Of a stretch of DNA of 64,000 nt, positions 26,712-38,680 are shown piece after piece; position 1 is the first letter of the stretch, and each line of letters begins with the position of its first letter. The position numbers were made by a program, and so were the translations under genes. Origin of the DNA: Dromaius novaehollandiae (taxonomy: Eukaryota > Chordata > Aves > Casuariiformes > Dromaiidae); NCBI RefSeq assembly GCF_036370855.1, contig NC_088102.1, forward strand, positions 19,945,001-20,009,000. The letters are read 5' to 3'. The notes beneath the pieces were generated by a model. It was given only the letters and a program-made list of their open reading frames with translations, made no database searches and was not told the origin of the DNA.

Positions 26712-29700
26712 AAGCATTTTTAGAAAAAGTGCAGAGAAGCAGATAGGCCCTAATTTGTGTTCTGCAAAGGCTCAAGGCAGCCAGGAGCTGACACGCTGCC
26801 TCTCGCTGACATAACCAGAAATCTCTCAGCATCTACAGGATCACTGAGCACCAGGTGATGTTGAACTTATCGGTGCCATTCTGAGTAGTCAGTGTCCAAA
26901 TCACCTGTTAGCAGAAATTATAATTGGGGGGGGCGCAGGTGTTGCAAGAGTTGGTCTAAACACTGATGCACACCATTGCTAGTTCATTGGGTCAAAAAAT
27001 TGGCACCCACTGAAGTCATCACTGAAACTATCAGCATCAGTGCCACTAAGGTCAAACCATGTCATACGATTTTGCAGTATTTTTATATCACAAAATGTGT
27101 ACAGAAATTGAAGCCGTCACAACAGATAAAAAGTCTTGTTGCCTACAAACATTGCTGGTGACTAGGAATTTACTAAACTGTCTATGGAGCTTTGGGAATT
27201 GGTCAGAGGAGCTGAGCCAAATCCCTGAGTATGATCCTTCTTTGATGTTGTGACCCCTTATAGCACCAAAGTCCAATTGTTTTCCTTATTTTAATTAACC
27301 AGTTTCTTAATAGCATCAAGGTGCTATCTACGCTTCACTGTGAGGAGACTATTTTACCAACAAGTTTGTTAAATTCATTTGGTCTATGAGCTTGCATCCT
27401 CTAACACCAACCAACTACACACCAGTTTTTACAGAACAGCACTGTGTTGCCTGCAGCATCCAGCCCCTAAACCCTTGCACCTCACACAGAAAAACTCACT
27501 AGGAAACCAGCCTGAAGGAGAAAAAATAAAATTAAAACAGAACATGGAAGCTGTTGTTGCAAAGTAAAAGGGCCCAAAAGAAGGTAATTCCACTGGTGTG
27601 TCTGCTAACATAAGGTAAAATTGCAACTGTAATGGTGACTTTCAGGAGCAATCATAAATGAGCAATGAAGATACTGGTCTTTTCGAGTACCACATGGTTC
27701 AGTAGAGAACTCACAACCATTTAATGAGCAATTTGTTAAAGAAAAGAGAAGAGGCAAATTTTGCCCTCAATTACAGTCAATGGGATTGCATGTATAAGTC
27801 AACTGTAACTCAAAGTGACATTCTTGTAATATGAAATATTCATTGAAATCCTGCATTAATACATGTATTGTTCTAATGGATCGTTTTCTTCTCTGTGAGT
27901 GCACAATTCCCTTTTTTTTGGCACAGTGCCCTGTACAGTACTTAACCACATTGAAAAAACATGCTCAACTTCAGCACATTGTACTGTAGAAAATATTAAA
28001 ACCCAGAGATGCACAAGCAATGCTGTCTCAGCAGCTTTACACTGAGGGGCGAACCATCGGGCACATGATGCCGTCCATCAGGCCAAGCCCTACGTACCTA
28101 AGAAAGAAGCCAGATTTTCCAACCCGCTCTGCACTTTGCAGTTCCTTCTCTCTTTTCAGCTGAGCTACCACTGACTGTGGAAACCTGGCCTTCTGGATAG
28201 TCTACGAGGTATGAGTTAAACCATGGATATTGTTTTATTTAATTTCATATTAAACCTAACAAAGAGAAATACAAAATGCAGTGTCAGACAATGAGGCAAT
28301 TAGAAACTTCCCTTTTGCATATCCTGATATTTGTTGACTTGAACACTTTGCATTTAATTTCTTTGCTTTGTTTTGTTTCCTTTTTAAAGGAAAAAAGACC
28401 TTCTGGGTGAAGGTAAAAAAAGTGATAGTCAAACTTCCCCAAAATATTAGCTTTGGGGATAGACCAAACCAAATATCTCAAACCAAATAACTTTTCAAAG
28501 TTGTTGCTTGTATTTTTATTTTATTTTCTAAGTTAGGAACTCATGAGAAAAAGAGATTATAATGGAAGTTGTTTTTCATTCTTGAACCATAGCAGGTCCT
28601 GGCAAGATCTCACTATGATTTATGTGCATACATCTTATATTTCATTCCCTTATCTTTTTAAATGAGTTGTGAATAATGCACAGAGAATGGCTGTATGGAT
28701 AACAGAGTTTGTGCATCCCTGAAGATGGAAATCTTCTAATTGCTCACTACCAGATACAGCTTGGAAGTGGTAACCTGAGGTTTCTTTATCCACCTACCTA
28801 TCCACAGCCCAGAGCTCATCCCTATGCATGAGCCCTTTGGGATCCTGCTTGCAATTAGTTCTCAGCTTGTCCTTCAAGGCATCCAACAAGGCTGACAGAG
28901 AAGATAATGTTCATAAGAGGCCACTTGCCCCGGGAGAAGTCAACTGCCACTATCACATTTGTTCTTGTAAAAAACTGTGTTTGGCACATGGTAAGAACTT
29001 ACCTGTCACAATCACCGGAGACCAGGCTTTAGCCTCACCAAAAGAAGGTTAATAAATCCTTACTGAGCCCTTCAGTCCTCTGTCTTTCCCAGTAAGTCCA
29101 ACTCTTTGAGCATTAGCTCTTGAGCTCGTTGACCTGAGCACACACTTAAGACACTTTGTTAGTTATCTAGAAAAAGATAAAATGAAGACAGGCAGAAGCT
29201 CAGTTAATCATTTGGACATATGGAAATAATGTGGTAATATTGTTCATATGCAGGCAGGCAATTCAGTAACATCTCTGCAAAGAAGACAGAGGTCTTTAAC
29301 TGCAAAAAAACAAGGGAAATGCACAAGATACCCAGAATACAACAAATTTGACCAAAAGTTCCTCTACTGCTTAATTTACTGTGGGCATAATGAGCAGGAT
29401 CTATAATTGCTAAACAATATTAAAAAAAAACTAACTACAGCAAAATGCAAGCTGAAAAATGAGGGAAATGCTCAGTTTGGAGCTGGCTGGGTCAGGGAGA
29501 CTGACCGGACAGTGGGAAGCCACTAATTTCACCAGGAAACTCTTTCTGAAATACATAGTGATAAAACAGCGGTGACTTTTTAACCCTGCTGCCAGTGCTG
29601 TAGGAGCAGGGGAGACCGGCTCGGAGGAGCCCAGGGGGTCGCTGGTGCCTCTTTGCGGAGGTTCAGGCAACCACTTGATGCCTTTCCATGCAGCTTGAAC

Positions 29701-29949
29701 TAAAATCAGACAATTCTCTCTCTCCTACGGTTACTTATGGACAGGCAGCTCTAGACCTACACTGCTCTGAAGCTGAGAAGCCTTCTTTAATCTCTAGCGT
29801 GAGCTTATCCTGGGCTGGTCCCCCCCATCTCTTCTGGCACCAGCACTGTCCCTTGGCTTTCTGGCATTTATTTTCCTGATCTTCTTTATAGACAGCAATC
29901 ATAAAAATCATTAAAGGTCGTCATGTTGATCCAGAAGGGAGAACAAGGG

Positions 29950-31780
29950 ACCACGTACGCGCCATGCCAGAAGACACTGGGGGGGTGACGTTCCTATCCG
30001 CGTGCGGCTCGCCAACGTGCTGCCCTCCGCGCCGAGGAGGGACCCGGCAGCGCTTCGTGCCCTTGGCAGGGCAGAGACCACGTGCGGCGCTCGGATTTGA
30101 ACCGGGGACCGCCGACAGCTCTGGGCCGCCTGGACGCGAGCGTTTGCAGTGGGTTGCTCCGCACGGCGCACGGCGGTCGGAGGATGCTCCCACGCAGGCA
30201 CTGCCGAGTTGCGACTGGCTTTCTCCGCTCGCGCCAGCCCGCAGCCGTGCAGCGGCCCCGTCCCCCCTCCGCGCGTGGGTGCCCGGGGCGGCTCGCGCGA
30301 GCGAGCTGCCAGCGCGGGGTGACTGCCCGCTCCTGGCTTAGCCCGTGAGCACCTCTGTTTTCCTAGGCACAGGGAGGTTTTGGTTGGGCAGGAAGGAACT
30401 GGTCTGGTGGCTGGCTTGTTCGTGAGGGATAACAAAAAGCAGCAAGCAGAGAGCTCGTGCTAGCCTGTTTGGTCCAATAATAATATCAAAAGCAAGAGCA
30501 AATCCCTTTTTCCAGCGTGGCCGTTCAGAGCAGCTGGAGCAGATTTGGGGGCTATAATCCCCAGCGGCTGAAGTGCTTTATGGACCTTCCTGAGCTGGTT
30601 TAAGCCGGACTCATCCCCCAGCGGCACTGGCCGAAGCAGCGCGGGGCTCAGCGCAGAGCTGACGCCCGGGGAAGGGGGCGGCCCCGCGGCAGGTGCCCGG
30701 CTGAGCCCCTGCGCAGCCCCGGTGCGCCCGGTGCGTAAACCCCGGAGCTGCGGGCGCGCAGCCCTTTGAAACCCAGGGCATCTCTTTAGCAGCTGGAGGA
30801 GCAGATTAGGAGCCTGCACGTTGTCCCCTGTGATAACAGGGTCTGTGAAGTGGAAGTCAGCAAGCAGAAGTACTTACACACGGCGAAGTTACTGGCAACG
30901 CTCTTGCATAGGCTGCCAGACGGGCAGATCCTAGCAATAATTTCTGCTAGCTTCTTGCAGGTCACATCTGAATCAATGAACTTGCATCGAACGGCCCTGC
31001 ACCAGGCTCTCTTTTCTAGGCCACTGTTAAACTATTTAAAAAGAGGAAAGTGTTTGTATTTGATTTTGCTGCTAAGTGTTAATTTGGGACCAGTTATACA
31101 CTCTCTGTAGTCTCTCTCTCACATTAAAGCTGGTGTGATAAAATAGAAAATTAGGGCTACGGGCTAAAGAGAGGAGCTGAAAACTGCCCTGCCGTATTTC
31201 AAGCCATTCAGAATTGCTCTAGGCATGCTTTAAAGCTCCCATCTGGCAATCTTTAATCAAACAGTCTATACTGAGGCTTGTAGTCCCATTTAAGGCTTCA
31301 GCCCTAAACCACGATCTGCTAATATTTTAAAAGTTGAGGAGAACTGCATCTGGGCAATGGATGGATGGAGAAAACATCCTAAGAAAAGCAGTTTTCAGCT
31401 TGGTGACACAGACTGAAGTGCAAGAGACAAGGCCAGTTTTAAGATCGGACGTAAAGCCAAGCCACGTCTACGGCCGCAGAGCGTCCCGCCACGCTCCCGC
31501 ACCTCCCGGCTGCCTCGGCCGCCTCCGCGCCCTGCCCTGCCCCTGCAGGGAAGCGGGAGCCCAACGCAGGCCGCGGCGGCTCTGCTTCGGCCGCGGGGCC
31601 GCTCCGCTCCGCACGGGGCTGCTCTCCCAAGTCCCTGGGCGTGCTTCGCCTTTTTTCACCTGTTTTGGTGGCCCTCCAAACCCTGCCGCCCCCGCTTGCC
31701 TCGGCCCCGCAGGGCTCCCCCAGCGCACGCCCCGTAGCCGTCTCTCGCCGCCGCTAGCAGAGCTCCTCTGTGCGAGGGCT
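29950..31780. promoter_or_regulatory. Cluster of three CpG-rich islets
   Basis: CpG-dense segments at about 29,955-30,340, 30,600-30,780 and 31,440-31,770 are separated by ordinary sequence. They lie 9-20 kb beyond the CALM2 3' end and are not at its promoter. They could be a promoter of an unrecognised transcript or an orphan, regulatory CpG island. I see no TATA box or known first exon. Confidence 0.45.
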
Positions 31781-31984
31781 TTGCCAGACGCTCGTCTTTT
31801 ATTCCTCGCCGAGTCTATCAGTCCTGCTCTCCTGCCTTTGCCGAGACCATTTACACCTTTCTCCTTTCAAATATTTTTTTCTTTTTGTGAAGGGAATAAC
31901 AAAAAATTAGATGCAACCACAAAACCTCATTTTGTAAAACCTGGTCTGACCTACAGCTCCAGAATCAAAGAAATTCTGAGCTAA
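31334..31984 (+). other. Unassigned 216-codon open frame through a CpG islet
   Basis: This is the longest open frame outside the CALM2 CpG island. It starts MRRTASGQWMDGEN, passes through an Arg/Pro/Ala/Leu-rich middle dictated by GC content, and ends in an AT-rich part (NKKLDATTKPHFVK). No domain, repeat or homologue is recognisable. A chance frame is likelier than a gene. Confidence 0.15.
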
Positions 31985-33959
31985 TGATGAATCTGCCTTG
32001 TTCAGCTAATCCTGCCTAATAATCGCAGTTCATGGGCAGGGTGCTAGCAGCGGCTATTTGCAGGAACAGAAGAAAATGATTGCAGGGTGAAGCCTGGCTT
32101 GGTTTTCACTGGAAATGGTGATGCAGATTTCATATTTAGAGATACAAAATTTGGATAAAATTTGCTGTAAGGTAATAACATTCATAAAGTGGGTCAAATG
32201 CTAGACTGAAATATTTAACAACAACCTATTCACTCAAAATAGAGTGATTTCAATTCACCAGAAAACCCATATGTAAAATAAATAAATATATCCAATAGAG
32301 AAAGACTGAAGAGATGAAAATGTTCCAAAACTAGCAGTCAACAGTATGCAGTCAGCAACAGTCCTCAAAAAATAGTTCCGTTTTCTCACCCATACAGCCA
32401 CATGACCTTAGTCCTGCCCCCAATATTAGTACATTAACTGTTCAAATTAATTTAATTTGAAATTTGGTCAAGACAATGTCTTCTAAGTTTGTAAATCACT
32501 AAAAACACCTATGTTGCCATGCAAGTAAAACTCTATAACCTCTGGATAACACAGGAAATAAAGCTACGTGTGAGATGCAGTATTGCAATTAAAAAATTGT
32601 GAACTGCCTAATTCAGTACTTCGTCCTTAAAGTAACAGCATCGATTAACTGGCAGTTTGAAGTCACTTGCTTGTGCTGGATATTAATCATGAACAAAAGT
32701 TCTTCCATATCCTGCTAAAACTAGAAGCACCAAACTGGGTTCCACTATTCTGCAGTAAGCAATGTACTGCAAAAAAAACTGAAAAAAGTCTAACTAGCTA
32801 TATGTATTATGAGATTTTGCTTTCTCATTTATACATATTCACTAATGGCAATTGCTTTGCTTTGAAGAAGCTTTTTGCCACATCAGTAAAGGAAGGTTAT
32901 TTTCCCCAGATAGTAACTACCTACTCTATGGAAGCAGGTCTAATGTGTCTAACTACAGAGTACTAAAATGCCATCATTAGAACTATTGCTTCATAAAACT
33001 TCAGACTACCATAATAACTTAATATCAGTGCAATCAGAGTTCATGTGACTTTTTCTGAAGGCATACCTCTCGAAGAGAGAGCTTCCTACCTCTACTTTTT
33101 GCATGTGTGTGCTCCTCAGTAGTTTGGTAAATACTACCTGATCTAGAACTGCCTATTAACAGAATTAAGCTCAGTTTCATGCTCTTTGTAGAACAGGTAA
33201 ATTGCGGCTCATACTGCCTAAGGAGTAGAGACAGGGGCTGAGGGGTTGACGGGTTAGAAGAGACGACTTGGAGGAAGAGCCAGGGACAGGAGAAGCGGGA
33301 GGAGAAGAGGGACAGGAGGGAGCCGGCGTCCCTGGAAAGCCTGTCCCTGGTCCTGCTTCCCCGGCTGCCTCAGACATACGTACGCCCTGTGCAGTGCCAC
33401 GGCCCCAGCTTCAAAACTGGGAGTATCCGTCTTCGCTGGGAACAGCCCGGGTGCAAAGATGGTCCCTTAAAAGCTACCATATTCTAGGTTCAAGATGGCT
33501 GAATGTCAGCTGGGGGCGGGGAAATGACTGTTTAAACTTACGTATAGTCTGAGTCTGCTCGGAGGACGTTAATAGCGAATCTCCTCTTGCATATAATAAG
33601 ATATATATGTACATATATGGGAGAGAGCACTGTGTGGGGCACTTTACATTTTCAAAAGTGATAACTCTTTCGAGATGACAGCAGTGTTTCTGGGAAGTGG
33701 TGAGGCAGTGCAGTGCATCTTAATAATGGCGCTCACTGGAGAGTTAGGTTTTTAACAGCTCAGTTCCACTCAGATGGGACACGTTCCAGCCTGAAGCTCA
33801 GGCGGGCTTTCTGTTTCCTTTTCTGCAATCACAGCTCCCTGCAAGCCACGTGGGGCTCATGTCTCCGTCTAGAACGTGGGGCCTGAGCAAGCGCAGGAGG
33901 ACTTTCCTCCACGCTCTTACCTGAGTGCTCTCCTGGCCTTGGGCAATGTGGAGGAGAAG

Positions 33960-34450
33960 GTCACGGGGTAAGAATTCAGTGGGTTAGGACAAAAATGTTG
34001 GTGAGTGATGTGCAAGACTGGGACTGGAAACCAATGGGAAAGGCAACAGGGAAAGTGAGACTGGGACCTGATCTGGATGGGCATTGTGGATGTCTGGGTA
34101 GATGGACAGCTCTTGAAAGCCAGTGATTGAACTGAGGTCTGAGAGGGAAGATCTAACCTAAGAACAGGCCTGATGAAGGGCCAGTGCCCAAGAGTTGGTT
34201 GCGGAAAGATCCTGGGGAAGGGAACCAGAGCTGAGGGAATCTCTGGTTGTGGGAATGGAGATCTGGAAGAAAATGCATCTGTTGCAGCCCTGATGAGAGG
34301 GAGAGAAATAGATCAGCTGAGGAGATGAAAAAGGGGGGCCACAACTACAGGACAAGGAAAGAGAGAAAGGTGTAAGAGGGAGAGGCTGGGCCTGATAAGG
34401 GTAGAGAATATAACTGAGAGGAAGGGAGGGGGCAGGACAGGCATAAGGTA
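33960..34450. repeat. Purine-rich block with recurring GGGA/GACTGGGA words
   Basis: The plus strand is strongly purine-rich, with recurrent gggaa, gagag and actggga words but no exact tandem period. It may be a degenerate low-complexity tract or an old repeat I cannot place. Confidence 0.4.
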
Positions 34451-35770
34451 GACAGCATGAGGCAATGGCTGGAAGAGTCTCCGCCCAGGAGGTCCTAGTC
34501 CTGATAGGACAGCAGGATGGTCTCCCACGCTCCCCGAACACCTTTTTCCTCTGCTGTCAGCAGGCATCTCTGAAACCTGCAGGCAAAGTGCTCCATTCCC
34601 ATTTTGGGTTGGCCCGGAGAGGATGAGTATTGCTTGCAGTTACCCTATTACCTCCAGCAGTTATGGTCTGTGTTGAATCTAAGGGCATCGGCTTGGATGA
34701 CAACTTACGAGGATGTCGCTATAATGCCACATGATGGGATTTCCCATGTAGTTTTGTTTAGTTTTGTTTTCACTTTTAGAGTAGTAAATTACAGGATTGA
34801 AACAGTGACGAAAGTACGAGGTTAAGCCTCAAAGTTAGGAAATGCCAGAATTGAGTTTCTCTTTGCCACTTTTATTCACCTGCTTCCTCCCTTCCACCCC
34901 TTCTGCATATACTTCATGATGCAATCTTAACACTGAATCATTCGATTTATTTTAGGTCCTTCCTCTCCGTAAGACAAGAGAGTATCATGTTTAGCAATCG
35001 TATGTGCTACAGGCCAAACCGGTGTTTCACAGAAAACCTTAACTGGGTATTTCCTAAAATCTGAGCAGTTAGTTTTGCAATCTTTAGATCATTCTTTTGT
35101 TGTAATATTTCCTGTGTGTGCAAGTGCACAGTGTAATATAGAAAGGAATAATAACCCAAGATAGTGGAGAAATTACTTCCCTTCCTCTATAAATTAATTT
35201 GATGGAAAATAAATCCGTTAATTATGCTTATGTTAACTGTGCTGTAGAACATGGTATCTTCCTTGGTAGTGAAAAGAGATTTTATCTGTTGATTTGCTTT
35301 ACTGCTCGAATTAACTTTAATCCAGCTACACAGGGTGGACAGCATCATGTGCATTATGAGTCTGAGCAATTGTCAGGACATCTGGAGTACATGTGTAGGA
35401 ATTTTTACTCTATTAGTATCTAAAGAAACAAGTAAGTTATTTAGAAGATAACCATCTAATTTTCAGTCAAAATCCCTGAAAAATGAATTTTGATAATGTC
35501 ACCCAGAAAGATTCCTAGGGAGTTTAGTATTCTGTGATAATAAAACATCTCACCTAACAAAAGAGATTCAGGAAAAACCCATCTGAAATCATGCTTCTGT
35601 TTTGTCTCCTACCAGAATGTCTGGAGGAAGCTTTTCTTCTTAATGTATTGTAAGGATGGGTCAGATGAAGCAGAGCATGTTTGGCAAGTTCTCAACTGCA
35701 GCAGGCTTACAACTGATTAAGACCCTTCCAAAGTGTGTATTTTTACATATATCCAGAACTATTGTATGGG

Positions 35771-35797
35771 TTTTTTGTTTTGTTTTGTTTTGTTTTT
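35771..35797. repeat. (GTTTT)n simple repeat
   Basis: About four exact GTTTT units follow a T run. It is a short pentanucleotide microsatellite with no gene association seen. Confidence 0.9.
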
Positions 35798-37269
35798 AAT
35801 GAAAAATTGACAGAGTGACAGCACTGTTGCTAGAAAGACTTACTGCCTAGAGAGCTGTCAGTCAAATACTTATAGCTTTATGGGCAAAAAATACTCCATG
35901 AGACAAGACTACAAACCAGTCCCATACTCAGGTATTCTCTTTTTTCTCTCTCTTGCCCTTTATATCCATCTTCAGAATAATTCCTATACTGATGTGCTGT
36001 CAGTATTGTTATTGCCAGTCCCACTGCAGACCCTTAAAATGGGGAACGCTGAAGAGCATGGCTTTTTTCTGGCTTGCTCAGCTGATCCAATTTGTTCTTA
36101 TTCAAATAACGCATTCGTTTTAAGTGCTTGTTTTAAATGCTGCTCCTAGGGCAAGTAGGACTTTTGTTCAAGCATCTGTTTTTTACATCATTATTTAAGC
36201 TGGAGATCTAGAAATAAAAAATATATATTCAGCAAAGATTTTGATTCATTTTTAGGTGATCAGTCCAGTTTTCATAATGTACTTGAAACCAGTAATTACC
36301 TTGAGAGCTACCTTATTGCCAAGAAAAGGCTACACTATGAGTAATTCCTTCTGTATTTCTGCAAATGCTGGCTTCTGAGGCAACTGAAATTAAAGTGTTT
36401 TTTCTAAGGAGAGCAATACAGGATTTCCCAGATGTGCCAATAAGTTTCTATGAAAGACCAGAACAAGAAGTTCTCATGCATTAGGCAGCAGTACTCCTTG
36501 CCATCTAGAGCCAACCTTGTCCAACACCTATAGAGATGCTGGAAAGAGTAACCTGCAATTTCCTTATCACAGTCATTGGTGGCAACACTGGGACACTTGT
36601 TTCTAAACTTTTTTCTGCTGTGCAGCATTAGCATCACTCAGCATCTCTGGTGCCACAGGGATCTGGGAGAAATTTAATCCCCTGCCACGATATACTCCTT
36701 TTTAATATTGATTGGCTTTTTTTCCCCATGGAATTTAGTAGTTTGGTGCTGGACGGAGCTATGTTGCGTTCTAAAGTGTGTTCTTGCTTTCTCAGAGGGA
36801 AACATACTACATGGGAAAGTATGATGGCAGGGTCCTCTTCAGCACGACGCTATGATAAAGTGGTTTGCTCTGCTCTGTTCCTGCTTTGAGTAGAAACAAG
36901 TGCAACAGAAGCACTCATTTATTTCTAGATACACGCTGGACTTAATTATCCATGGGACCATAAAAGATTCTCTTAGCATCTATCTAATCAACAGCTCTGT
37001 TATTTATCAGGATATTTTACCACTTCAGTTCAGAACTGGATTTATTCATTAATATTACGCTTAAAACTAATTATCAACTATAGCCAATATACTCTAAATG
37101 AATCCCTAGGACACTTACTGATAAGGGTTCTTAGAAAACAATACACCAATCCTTTAAGTACTTGGGCTTTCATACAAATTTTCTATAGCCATGCCATCAG
37201 GAATCTTTGGACTGAAAATCCTTACACAATTCATTACCTACTTCATTACTGGAAAATCCTGTATTTGCT

Positions 37270-37291
37270 AAAAAAAAAAAAAAAAAAAAAA
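37270..37291. repeat. Poly(A) run, A22
   Basis: This is an uninterrupted run of 22 A in AT-rich DNA. I see no retroposed body before it. Confidence 0.9.
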
Positions 37292-38579
37292 TTTGGAATT
37301 GCAACATTGTTCTATAAAAATCCCCAAACATTACATGAGTTTGTCTTAACTGATTTTAAAGGTTCATCTGCTCTATTTATAAGTATGCCACTGGCTTTCC
37401 TAAATGCTACCTAGAAGAAACATGTCACCAACCTTTCTTGCCCATCATCACTCAATTACTAATATGACCATCATCAGAAGACAAGCTATGGTCTTGCCAC
37501 AGTACGTACTTTCTGTTGAATTTCACTTAGTCATTATACCTAAAAAAAGAAACCCTAATTGGGTTGTAATAAGGCAGTTCTAAAGAGTTTCCGGGTAGGG
37601 GAAAACGTAAGCTATAATTGTTACTTCTTTGGTTAATTGTGCCAAGATGTGGCTGAAACAATTGTCTTTAAAAGTGTGACCTGGAAACTAGGATCTGTAT
37701 TCACACACGTACTGCAATACAGCGGCCAAGATGTAGCCTTACCCCCCACCTCCCCATCCACGCAGGGCACGCGACTGTCAGTGCTGCGCGCTACCCACAG
37801 GCGGATCAGGCCTGCACCCATCGACTGATCCATTTAATGGATCCATTTTTGACAGCACCAGCATTCCTGAAGCTGCAGAAGTGACAAAGGGTTGGGGGGT
37901 ATGACAACCTTTTATTATATCCATTGATTAACACACCCCTTCCTCCTCTTCCCACCAACCTTCCCTCCCCCCAGCAATCAAAGCAAATATTCCATACCTA
38001 CAGACAGTCTTCCAGGATTTGTGTTCCCGAATTAATTAATAAAATAAACATGATAATGAATAATCTATGTTAAGCATTTTCTTACCCTTTATTTTTTCAT
38101 TATGATCAGAAGAGGAATATGATTAACAGCAGTTTAAACTTTAGCAGTACAATTTCAGTATTAAATATAAAACTACACTGCAAGTTGATGTATTTTAAAA
38201 ATGGTTATGTATATTCTAGCCTTAAGTTTATGTATCAAATACAAGTAACTCAATTGTTTCTTGCCTTGACAGTTAACATATCTAACAAATTTCAGCAAGC
38301 CAGACATCCATCTTTTCCATTTAAATAAAAAAAATAAGCAAGCACACCAACTCTATTTCACAGCAAGGGAGTGTAAAGATTCAACACTTTCCTGAGTGTT
38401 GTGCAAAGAATAACGTTTGAGAAAGTAGGTTAAGTGAGTGTAATGATAAACCTAAAGCTAAGCCGGAGGACCTTTTGATTAACTTCATATTTCATATGCT
38501 ACTTGCATCAGTTGAGAGCAACATGAGTTACAGAACTTCCATGAAAACAAGCCACTTAGAAGCAGGTGGTTAAGCTTGA

Positions 38580-38680
38580 TCAGTTTATTAGAAGGATTAT
38601 ATGACACGGTTGCCTGCAATAGCAGGGGACTGGATTTGATGACCCAGGAAGTTCTTTCCAGTCCCGTGTTTCTAAGCCAT
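38580..38680 (+). mobile_element. CR1-type LINE 3'-end fragment
   Basis: The words ggattatatgaca, ttgcctgcaatagcagggga, ctggatttgatgacccagga and ttccagtcccgtgtttcta form the classic CR1 3' end (GGACT-GGA-TGATGACCC...TTCCAGTCC). The copy is only about 100 bp, so it is severely 5'-truncated. It is in sense orientation on plus, about 1.9 kb beyond the CALM2 3' end. Confidence 0.8.

Larger units (their letters stand above)
14321..29940. other. Long noncoding stretch, no gene recognised
   Basis: No assignable exon was found in about 15.6 kb. It contains an AT-rich block (17,040-17,290), a GC-rich patch with CpGs (24,170-24,330), a GC-rich patch at 19,500-19,760 and an A29 run (26,681-26,709). Scattered open frames are under 200 codons and lack domain signatures. 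Confidence 0.5.
31985..38575. other. Noncoding stretch, no gene recognised
   Basis: It is mainly AT-rich with no assignable exon. It includes a purine-rich block (33,960-34,450), a GTTTT tandem tract (35,771-35,797) and an A22 run (37,270-37,291). The frames at 33,268-33,552 and 34,158-34,541 are low-complexity products of purine- or pyrimidine-rich DNA. Confidence 0.5.

Noticed and set aside
30080-30160. tRNA-like B box (GGTTCAAATCC on minus at 30,093-30,103)
   Set aside because: There is no proper A box at the right distance, the T stem has a mismatch and no cloverleaf closes. An 81-nt fold needs mismatched acceptor pairing. It is likely chance in GC-rich DNA.
29911-30435. 174-codon minus-strand frame in the CpG islet
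   Set aside because: It is Arg/Ala/Pro/Ser-rich and overlaps open frames on the opposite strand of similar quality, with no domain or splice support.
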